Shown piece after piece: positions 1 to 5,024 of a stretch of DNA of 5,024 nt; position 1 is the stretch's first letter; every line of letters begins with the position of its first letter. Under the pieces are notes generated by a model. That model was not told the origin of the DNA. It searched no databases and saw only the letters and a list, made by a program, of their open reading frames with translations. Origin of the DNA: Candidatus Krumholzibacteriia bacterium (GTDB lineage Bacteria; Krumholzibacteriota; Krumholzibacteriia; LZORAL124-64-63); NCBI GenBank assembly GCA_030643455.1, contig DAOWLV010000272.1, positions 1-5,024 of the forward strand, given 5' to 3'. The translations under genes and the position numbers were made by a program.

Positions 1-592
1 CAATGGTCAGCGTGTTCGCACCGGTGGCCAGGGTCTGGGTTCCGGAATCACTGCCAAGCTGCAGGCCCCGGACTTCGACATCCCCGGTCATGGTGACGAC
101 GTAATCTCCCGAGGCGCTGATGACCGCCATGTCGCCTGCCTGGGGCGCGGCGCCTTCACTCCATTTCGATCCGTCCTGCCAATTGCCGTCTTCGCCGGCG
201 ATCCACTCGAATATCGGAGCACCGATCACATCGACGACAACCGAAGCCGTATCGGCCTTACCACCGGACGAGACATAGATCTCGGCGTTCCCGATCCCGG
301 TTGCAATCGCGAAACCACCGGGTCCGACCTGGACGATAGCGGGGTTGCTGCTCTGCCACTCGAACACCGTGTCCACGACGGCGCCCTGGGCGTCGAAGGC
401 GGCGGCGTCGAACTCCTGCTCTTCACCGATATTCGTGAAGGTCGAGGACTCGGGGGAGATGACGACCGATACGATGCTCGGGTCATCCGGCCCAGGGGGA
501 GTTACAAGGTCGTCGTCGTCGTCGCTGCACCCGATCAAGCCGGCAAGGGCGATCAGGGTAAGAAGAAGAATCCATTTGTGGGTCTGCAACAT
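1..592 (-). CDS. Partial lipoprotein with BIG2-like Ig domain and start of a beta-repeat region (C-terminus beyond the left edge)
   Basis: The frame is open from the ATG at 592-590 to the window edge: 197 codons plus one base, with no stop. Residues 1-22 form a lipoprotein signal peptide: His5/Lys6, a hydrophobic core WILLLTLIALAG, and lipobox Leu19-Ile-Gly-Cys22. Cys22 would be lipidated, and Ser23 at +2 favours the outer membrane. Asp24-28 is a run of five Asp. After a Pro/Gly linker, residues 40-122 look like a bacterial Ig-like (BIG2) domain: 'VVISPESSTFTNIGEEQEF', then 'FEWQSSNPAIVQV', then 'GIGNAEIYVSSGGKADTASV'. From about residue 127 the 'GNWQDGSKW..GAAPQAGDMAVI' pattern followed by 'GDYVVTMTGDVEVRGLQLG' matches the parallel-beta repeats seen in large secreted bacterial proteins, so much more protein probably lies to the left. 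GGAG at 603-600 sits 7 nt before the ATG and supports this start. Seen: lipobox, Asp run, repeat pattern. Inferred: surface location. Function is unknown; adhesion or a structural role is plausible. The gene is divergent from the CotH-type gene. Confidence 0.85.
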   Translation of the reverse strand, partial: MLQTHKWILLLTLIALAGLIGCSDDDDDLVTPPGPDDPSIVSVVISPESSTFTNIGEEQEFDAAAFDAQGAVVDTVFEWQSSNPAIVQVGPGGFAIATGIGNAEIYVSSGGKADTASVVVDVIGAPIFEWIAGEDGNWQDGSKWSEGAAPQAGDMAVISASGDYVVTMTGDVEVRGLQLGSDSGTQTLATGANTLTI

Positions 593-599
593 TTGTGTG

Positions 600-603
600 C
601 TCC
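600..603 (-). promoter_or_regulatory. Ribosome-binding site of the lipoprotein gene
   Basis: On the minus strand GGAG lies 7 nt upstream of the ATG at 592. This is a near-ideal Shine-Dalgarno distance. It fixes the start that also gives a complete lipoprotein signal peptide. Confidence 0.6.
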
Positions 604-686
604 AGTCAAATAGAGGGATGAGGTGTGCTGGGCGACGGACCAGCATTGGAGAATTTTAAGGATGAGGAAGGATAATACCGGGAGGA

Positions 687-716
687 GGGGGGGGGCAACC
701 CTAAAAACCCCCCCCC
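687..716. repeat. Perfect G9-loop-C9 inverted repeat
   Basis: Nine G (687-695), a 12-nt loop (696-707) and nine C (708-716) form a perfect 9-bp all-GC stem. Pairing stops at A686/A717. No U-tract follows the stem on either strand (atcactc to the right; tcctccc to the left, read on the minus strand), so it is not a typical intrinsic terminator, and it lies upstream of both flanking genes. If the TATAAT at 736-731 is used, the hairpin would sit about 8 nt from the 5' end of the leftward transcript. It could stabilise the 5' end, influence translation, or vary in length by slippage. An assembly or homopolymer error is also possible. Confidence 0.65.
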
Positions 717-730
717 ATCACTCTTGTTGG

Positions 731-756
731 ATTATATACAAAAAATAGAGTGTCCA
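731..756 (-). promoter_or_regulatory. Candidate sigma70-type promoter for the lipoprotein gene
   Basis: On the minus strand a perfect TATAAT (736-731) lies in the most AT-rich part of the window, next to a run of six T. The best -35-like hexamer, TGGACA (756-751, five of six matches), is only 14 bp upstream, which is shorter than the preferred 16-18 bp. At 17 bp the hexamer is GAATGG, a poor match. The predicted transcript start is about 724-723, giving a 5' UTR of about 130 nt that begins almost at the G9/C9 hairpin. The -10 is good and the -35 is doubtful. Confidence 0.35.
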
Positions 757-976
757 TTCTATTCGGACCATTTCACCGTCCCGAAAGGGAATCCAATGAA
801 ATCACACCGTACCCACGAAATGCAGCCCCTGTTGGAGCGGCGTTTGTTTGAGGCCCAATAGACACTCGCCCACCCACCCCTTTTTCTACGCCACGACCAC
901 AGCCGTTGTGATATCATGATGCCACCAACATGTTGCTCCACCTGCCGCGCAAATCCTGATCACCGGAACAGCGTGG

Positions 977-985
977 AAGGGAGGG
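977..985 (+). promoter_or_regulatory. Purine-rich ribosome-binding-site candidate for the CotH-type gene
   Basis: AAGGGAGGG is the only strong Shine-Dalgarno-like block upstream of the large gene. It ends 13 nt before the GTG at 999 and 19 nt before the ATG at 1005. Both distances are long, and the spacing favours GTG while the codon favours ATG. The two starts differ by only Met-Ala before the same signal peptide. Confidence 0.35.
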
Positions 986-1004
986 CACCGGGACGGCTGT
1001 GGCC

Positions 1005-4000
1005 ATGAAAACTATTTTCACGTTTTTTGCTTGCCTCGTCTGCACGACGCTCCTGGTGACAGTCGGGTGGGCCGCCACCTTGGTCGACGTCTCATATTCC
1101 AACCGGATGATCCCCAACATCGATCCTCCCGAACCCGGATTTCCCGAGGGTGGCATCATCGTGACCTTCACCGCCGATAGACCGATGGAGCCGGCGGTCC
1201 CGGACACGACCCTGATCAGGATCACCGACCGGATTTTCCGCTACACCTTTGTCTGGAACGAGACAGAGGTGAAGATCGTCGACTTCATCGACGGTGCCGG
1301 CGACACGACACACGTCGAAGCCTGGCCGGAGCCGGTTTACCCCTTCGAACCCGCCGCCCACACCGTACCGGTCGTTCACGTCCGCACCGACTCGACTCAC
1401 CTCTGGGACCCGACGACCGGCATCTACGTCTGGGGTGAGAACGAAAACTGCCTGCAGCACGGGTCGGAGTGGGAAAGACCGGCCTTCTGGGAATTCTACG
1501 CCGGGGGCGATGTACCTGTCATATCCGAACCTATCGGGCTGCGTATCCATGGTGGGTGGAGCCGCACTCTGGACCAGAAGGGGTTGCGGTTCTACTTCGA
1601 CGGTTATGGGACCGGCAACGAGATCGACCACGATTTCTTTGGCAGCGAACCGACCTCCTTCCGGCGCCTGATTATCAGGACCGGTCGGTATCCCGAACTG
1701 GCCGTCAATTCCATCGTGGGAGAAGGGGTCTTCCAGGATCTCGGCCATCTCGGGAGCCGGTTCGCCTTCACGGTCGTATATCTCAACCGGGAATACTGGG
1801 GCGTCTACAACTTGCGGGAAAGGATCGATGAGGAGTTCATCGAACACACCCACGATCTGGGCGGCGATGGTTATATCCTGATGAAAGACGGTGAATCCGT
1901 CCATGGCGACGGCAGCGAGTTCTATGATTTCCTCGGCTTCTTCGGCGAACCGGCCGACTTGACTTCCCACGCCTGGTTCGCCTCAGTGGATAATCAGGTC
2001 GATCTGACCACATACAGCGACTGGCTCATCCTCAATATCTTCGGCGCCTCGGCGGACAACGGGTTCGACGACAACAGCGTGCAACTGAAAGTCGGGAGCG
2101 CCAAGTGGCAATTCCTGGCCTGGGACGAGGATGATCTTTTCACGCCGGAGAATGTTAATTCGGATCACTTCCGCTTCTACTCCGCCGCAGACCAGGCCGA
2201 GTGGAACCAGTTCCTGCCGCCGGTGGCCTGGTTCGGGATCTGGACCCCCGAGATCCAGCAGTGGGCCACCATGTTCAACAGCCTCATGCACAACAGCGAG
2301 TTCAAGGCGTTGTTCGCGGATCGGGTCAGGGAGTTGCTGGCCACGGAGCTGTCGGTCATGGCCCTTAATGACCGGATCGATGCGGTCGTCGCGGTCCAGG
2401 AACCCGAAATCGGGATGCACTTCGACCGCTGGAGCGGTGGCAGCGAAGTACAATACGCTTCCCACATCAACGTCGTTCGAGCGTGGATCGCCCAGCGTCA
2501 TCCCATCGTTCTGTCCCAGCTGGAGGACTTCCTCGACCACTTCGGTGTACCGGTCGAGTTGAGCCGGTTTTCCGCGACCGATGCCGACGGTCACGTCGCC
2601 GTCACCTGGCGGACCGAACGCGAGTCGGGCAACCTGGGTTTCATCCTGTACCGGTCAATCGGTTCGCCCGACGCCATGGTGGAGATCGCATCTTACCTCA
2701 CCCACCCTGAACTGGTCGGCCAGCTGAACACCGACATACCCACGGACTACCAGTTCACCGACACCACGGCGGCCAGCAACCAGGTCAACTTCTACCAGCT
2801 TCACCACGTAGGCAGCGATCAGGAAGTCACCGTTCACGACTGGATCGAGTCCGCCTGGCCACTCAGCTGGAACGGCCTGGTGCTCAATGAATTGATGGCC
2901 GACAACGATTCCACCATTGCCGATGGGATGGGCGAGTTCGACGACTGGTTCGAGCTGTACAACGGCAGCGGTGCGACGGTTTTCCTGGATGGCCTGTATG
3001 TCACCGACGACCCGGCGCTGCCGACCAAGCATCAACTGACGGGGGGCCTGACCATCCCGCCCGGTGGGCATTTCCTGTTGTGGGCGGACAACGACCTCGA
3101 GCAGGGCGATCGCCACTGCGGGTTCAAACTCGGTTCGGGTGGAGAAGCCCTGGCGCTTTTCGCGCCCGATGGAGCCACCCTCGTCGACTCGGTCGGTTTC
3201 GGACAGCAGCTGCCTGATGTTGTTTTCCAGCGTTACCCCGACGGGCAGACGCCATGGACCTATGGCTATCCCGCCACGCCCGAAGCGGTCAATGCCGCTC
3301 CGGAGCTTGTGCGGCTGCTGGTCATCAACGAGGTCATGCCCTCGAACGGGACGACCATCCAGGACGAAGCCGGAGATTTCGATCCCTGGCTGGAAATCTA
3401 CAATCCTCTGCCGGTGGACGTGGCGGTGGGCAACCTGGCCCTGACCGACGAGCCGGCGAATCCCGTGAAGTGGATCTTTCCCGACACGAACATCGGCGGC
3501 CAGGGTTTCCTGCTCGTCTGGGCGGACGGAGAAACCGCCGAGGGGCCTCTGCATGCGAATTTTTCCCTGGCCACAGGCGGCGGCTGGTTAGGCCTGGCCG
3601 AAACCGGGAGCCAGGAGTCGATCCACGCGGTCATTTACCCGGCGATCGAGCTCGATGTGGCCTGGGCCCAGATTCCCGATGGGTCCGGCAACTGGCTGAC
3701 CACCAGCATTGCGACTCCCGGTGCGGCGAATCTCGCATCGGTCGCGCCACCGCTCCTTTTCATCAATGAATTCCTGGCGAGCAACAACAGTGTCAACCAG
3801 GACGAGGTGGGTGATTTCGACGACTGGACCGAGATCTACAACCCCGGCCCGGATCCCGTGCAGATGGGTGGCCTCTTCTTGACGGACGACCTGGCCGATC
3901 CCGTCAAGTGGGTCTTTCCGGAGATCGAGCTGGCGCCGGGAGATTTCCTGCTGGTCTGGTGCGACAACGACGAGACCGATGGTCCGTTGCACGCCTCGTT

Positions 4001-4487
4001 CAAGCTCGGTGCGAGCGGTGAAGAGATCGGTCTCTTCGATCGGATCGAGAACGGGAACGGTCTGATCGACAGTTACACCTTCGGCGCCCAGACCACCGAC
4101 ATCAGCGAAGGACGACAGATCGACGGCGGTCTGCCCTGGATCTTCTTTGCCAGTCCGACGCCGGGTGCAAGCAACAACGATCCGAGTGCAGTGCCCGCGG
4201 CCGGTCCAACCAGCCTGGTGCTGCGGGCCAACTATCCCAACCCTTTCAACCCGAGCACAACGGTGACCTTCACCCTGCCTCACTCCGCCCAGGTCCGGCT
4301 GGCCGTCCACGATCTGCGGGGTCACCTGGTGGCTGTCCTGCTCGATGCCAGGAAAGCTGCCGGAACCCACAGCGCGGTATGGGATGGTTTCGACCGACAC
4401 GGACGCGCCGCTGCTGCCGGGGTCTACCTGTTGCGGCTGAAGGTGGAAGGTGAGGTCCGGACCGGGCGCATGGTCCTGCTCAAATGA
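1005..4487 (+). CDS. Secreted CotH-family kinase with FN3-like domain, three lamin-tail domains and C-terminal FlgD-like sorting domain
   Basis: 1160 residues from ATG 1005; the in-frame GTG at 999 would add two. Residues 1-23 are a Sec signal peptide (Lys2, hydrophobic core, cleavage near GWA/A). Residues 25-125 form a beta-rich lead-in. Residues about 126-513 match CotH-type protein kinases: 'LWDPTTGIYV' (133-142), 'EWERPAFWEF' (155-164), 'IHGGWSR' (181-187) with Lys192, 'YWGVYNLRERID' (264-275; Glu272), 'ADNGFDDN' (350-357; Asp351, Asn357) and 'WDEDDLF' (373-379; Asp374/Asp376). By analogy with Bacillus CotH these are the likely catalytic and metal-binding residues, so the kinase looks intact. 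Residues 520-610 resemble fibronectin III. Three lamin-tail domains follow (625-763, 772-909, 918-1057). The end (1071-1160) is a FlgD-Ig/type IX-like tail: 'NYPNPFNPSTTVTF' (1076-1089), 'GVYLLRL' and final 'RMVLLK'. CotH phosphorylates coat proteins in Bacillus; the substrate here is unknown. The protein probably acts outside the cell or on its surface. No frameshift is seen. Confidence 0.93.
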   Translation: MKTIFTFFACLVCTTLLVTVGWAATLVDVSYSNRMIPNIDPPEPGFPEGGIIVTFTADRPMEPAVPDTTLIRITDRIFRYTFVWNETEVKIVDFIDGAGDTTHVEAWPEPVYPFEPAAHTVPVVHVRTDSTHLWDPTTGIYVWGENENCLQHGSEWERPAFWEFYAGGDVPVISEPIGLRIHGGWSRTLDQKGLRFYFDGYGTGNEIDHDFFGSEPTSFRRLIIRTGRYPELAVNSIVGEGVFQDLGHLGSRFAFTVVYLNREYWGVYNLRERIDEEFIEHTHDLGGDGYILMKDGESVHGDGSEFYDFLGFFGEPADLTSHAWFASVDNQVDLTTYSDWLILNIFGASADNGFDDNSVQLKVGSAKWQFLAWDEDDLFTPENVNSDHFRFYSAADQAEWNQFLPPVAWFGIWTPEIQQWATMFNSLMHNSEFKALFADRVRELLATELSVMALNDRIDAVVAVQEPEIGMHFDRWSGGSEVQYASHINVVRAWIAQRHPIVLSQLEDFLDHFGVPVELSRFSATDADGHVAVTWRTERESGNLGFILYRSIGSPDAMVEIASYLTHPELVGQLNTDIPTDYQFTDTTAASNQVNFYQLHHVGSDQEVTVHDWIESAWPLSWNGLVLNELMADNDSTIADGMGEFDDWFELYNGSGATVFLDGLYVTDDPALPTKHQLTGGLTIPPGGHFLLWADNDLEQGDRHCGFKLGSGGEALALFAPDGATLVDSVGFGQQLPDVVFQRYPDGQTPWTYGYPATPEAVNAAPELVRLLVINEVMPSNGTTIQDEAGDFDPWLEIYNPLPVDVAVGNLALTDEPANPVKWIFPDTNIGGQGFLLVWADGETAEGPLHANFSLATGGGWLGLAETGSQESIHAVIYPAIELDVAWAQIPDGSGNWLTTSIATPGAANLASVAPPLLFINEFLASNNSVNQDEVGDFDDWTEIYNPGPDPVQMGGLFLTDDLADPVKWVFPEIELAPGDFLLVWCDNDETDGPLHASFKLGASGEEIGLFDRIENGNGLIDSYTFGAQTTDISEGRQIDGGLPWIFFASPTPGASNNDPSAVPAAGPTSLVLRANYPNPFNPSTTVTFTLPHSAQVRLAVHDLRGHLVAVLLDARKAAGTHSAVWDGFDRHGRAAAAGVYLLRLKVEGEVRTGRMVLLK
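2871..4175 (+). repeat. Three tandem lamin-tail-domain (LTD) units within the CotH-type protein
   Basis: Units of about 138-140 residues lie at about 2877-3293, 3318-3731 and 3756-4175. Shared landmarks, in order: '(L/I)NE(L/V/F)', 'G(E/D)FD(D/P)W.E(L/I)YN', 'L..TD(D/E)', 'FLL.W.D', 'H..F.L..G', '(V/Y).FG' or equivalent, and a 'W......TP.A.N' end. Units 2 and 3 are closer to each other ('PVKW(I/V)FP', 'GPLHA(N/S)F') than to unit 1, which suggests stepwise duplication. The DNA of the units has diverged, so the duplication is not recent. LTDs are immunoglobulin-fold modules found in many secreted bacterial proteins and are thought to bind surfaces or partner molecules. Confidence 0.85.
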
Positions 4488-4490
4488 AGG

Positions 4491-5024
4491 TCACGAGAAA
4501 AACCAGAAAACCAGGGATGTGCTGAATACGATCTGGACCACGAATACCAGTCCGCCCAGTACCAAAGCCTCTTTCCCTTTCCGAAAAATACTGGAAAAAG
4601 TGATCCTCAAACCGATTCCCGCCATGGCCAGGATCAGGGTGTAGCGACTGATCCGGCTGATGATGTTGATGGCGCCCTCAGGAAGCAGCCCCAGGGTGGG
4701 AATCAGGGAAAAAAGAAAAAACCCGACGATGAAAAGGGGCATCCCGGCCTTCTTGTCTCCCTTGCCCCGACTGGTCTTTCGATTCGCGAATGAAGCGACC
4801 AGGATCAGGATCACGGGCGTCAGCATCAGGATGCGGCCCATCTTGACTAGAGTGGCCGTCTGGCCGGCAACCTCACCGACGGAAAACCCGGCAGCCACCA
4901 CCTGGCCGACCGCCTGCAGGGTGTTTCCAATCAGGAGCCCGGAGTTGAATTCGGTGAAGTGCAACAGGCCCATGCCCAGATACGGCAGCAGGAAAATTCC
5001 GAGGGTCCCCAGGAAGTTGACGAC
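4491..5024 (-). CDS. Partial YeiH/UPF0324-family putative sulfate exporter (N-terminal half beyond the right edge)
   Basis: The frame is open from the right edge to the TGA at 4493-4491: 177 codons plus stop. A Met at 4973 is internal, since 17 in-frame codons reading VVNFLGTLGIFLLPYLG precede it without a stop, so the true start lies outside the window. YeiH-family proteins have about 340-350 residues, so roughly the C-terminal half is visible. Family marks are the 'FLGTLGIFLLPYLG' helix, 'GNTLQAVGQVVAAGFS' (visible residues 33-48; family form 'H..aQVvAAg'), 'ATLVKMGRILMLTPV' (57-71), and the late 'AMAGIGLRITF' helix (133-143). The visible part holds about five membrane segments: 4-17, 65-80, 95-114, 128-143 and 153-175. 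A basic loop (81-92, NRKTSRGKGDKK) lies between the second and third. It is an inner-membrane transporter. The substrate is not established for most members, and the sulfate label is historical. In the family motif the usual His is Asn here. It converges on the CotH-type gene with 3 bp between stops. Confidence 0.85.
   Translation of the reverse strand, partial: VVNFLGTLGIFLLPYLGMGLLHFTEFNSGLLIGNTLQAVGQVVAAGFSVGEVAGQTATLVKMGRILMLTPVILILVASFANRKTSRGKGDKKAGMPLFIVGFFLFSLIPTLGLLPEGAINIISRISRYTLILAMAGIGLRITFSSIFRKGKEALVLGGLVFVVQIVFSTSLVFWFFS

Larger units (their letters stand above)
593..1004. other. Divergent intergenic region, 412 bp
   Basis: This is the only sizeable stretch without a convincing gene. 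It separates the leftward lipoprotein gene from the rightward CotH-type gene and must carry the promoters of both. It contains a G9/C9 inverted repeat (687-716), an AT-rich block (731-747) with a perfect TATAAT on the minus strand, a short GNRA-type hairpin tccc-gaaa-ggga (779-790), and a possible 21-codon ORF (796-861). A purine-rich block, 975-985, precedes the CotH-type gene. I find no tRNA or known riboswitch and no convincing sigma70 promoter for the rightward gene. The long open frames crossing this region on the minus strand (759-941, 914-1225) have unconvincing composition and look like chance. Confidence 0.7.

Noticed and set aside
345..659. Plus-strand frame of 104 codons over the lipoprotein gene
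   Set aside because: Its sequence is low-complexity Ser/Arg, typical of a shadow frame. The minus strand holds a full lipoprotein signal, a ribosome-binding site and domains.
869..885. C-rich run followed by five T, resembling a terminator end
   Set aside because: There is no upstream G-rich partner to form a stem, and no gene upstream on the plus strand needs ending here.
906..934. TTGTGA with a weak -10 as promoter for the CotH-type gene
   Set aside because: The hexamer at the right spacing (CATGTT) matches only three of six bases, so it does not rise above chance.
759..941. Minus-strand frame of 60 codons in the intergenic region
   Set aside because: It has a Trp/Arg-rich composition, no ribosome-binding site and no family resemblance. 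It lies upstream of the likely lipoprotein promoter.
1032..1046. Cysteines in the signal region of the CotH-type protein as a lipobox
   Set aside because: The Cys residues at 10 and 13 lie inside the hydrophobic core without a proper lipobox or enough preceding length. An ordinary Sec signal with cleavage near GWA/A fits better.
1092..1970. Long minus-strand open frame (292 codons) inside the CotH-type gene
   Set aside because: It is antisense to a gene with clear family motifs, has no ribosome-binding site or recognisable domain, and is an expected by-product of GC-rich codon use. The same applies to the minus frames at 1983-2594, 2655-3554 and 3588-4400.
4454..4463. Palindrome GGTCCGGACC near the end of the CotH-type gene
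   Set aside because: It is a 10-bp palindrome within coding sequence with no loop and no U-tract. It is not a credible terminator or operator.

Overview
The window reads as an accessory-type stretch of a GC-rich, Gram-negative, didermic, non-spore-forming bacterium of the FCB/Krumholzibacteriota/Eisenbacteria kind. This placement is an inference. It rests on the C-terminal 'NYPNPFNPST' FlgD-like/sorting module, the lamin-tail-domain repeats, the Cys-Ser-Asp5 lipoprotein start and the overall base composition. There is no rRNA or marker gene to settle it.

Layout. (1) 1-592, minus strand: the N-terminal 197 codons of a lipoprotein that runs off the left edge. It has a lipobox ending at Cys22, a Ser-Asp5 tract, a BIG2-like Ig domain and the start of a 'GNW..GS.W..G..P..GD' beta-repeat region. 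(2) 593-1004: a 412-bp divergent intergenic region. It holds a ribosome-binding site and a perfect TATAAT for the lipoprotein gene, a striking G9-loop-C9 inverted repeat, and a possible 21-codon mini-ORF. (3) 1005-4487, plus strand: a single large gene for a secreted 1160-residue protein. Its order is signal peptide, CotH-family atypical protein kinase with the key acidic residues visible, fibronectin-III-like domain, three tandem lamin-tail domains (LTD), and a C-terminal FlgD-Ig/type IX-like sorting domain. (4) 4491-5024, minus strand: the C-terminal half of a YeiH/UPF0324 'putative sulfate exporter' membrane protein that runs off the right edge. It converges on the kinase gene with only 3 bp between the stop codons.

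How they may work together. The lipoprotein and the CotH/LTD protein are transcribed divergently from one shared region, and both are predicted to be extracytoplasmic. A surface lipoprotein and an exported kinase could act in the same envelope compartment, but nothing in the sequence proves a functional link. The YeiH-like transporter shows no evident relation to the other two. The most interesting object is the exported CotH kinase fused to three LTDs and a sorting tail. Its parts are known families, but its substrate and role are not known.
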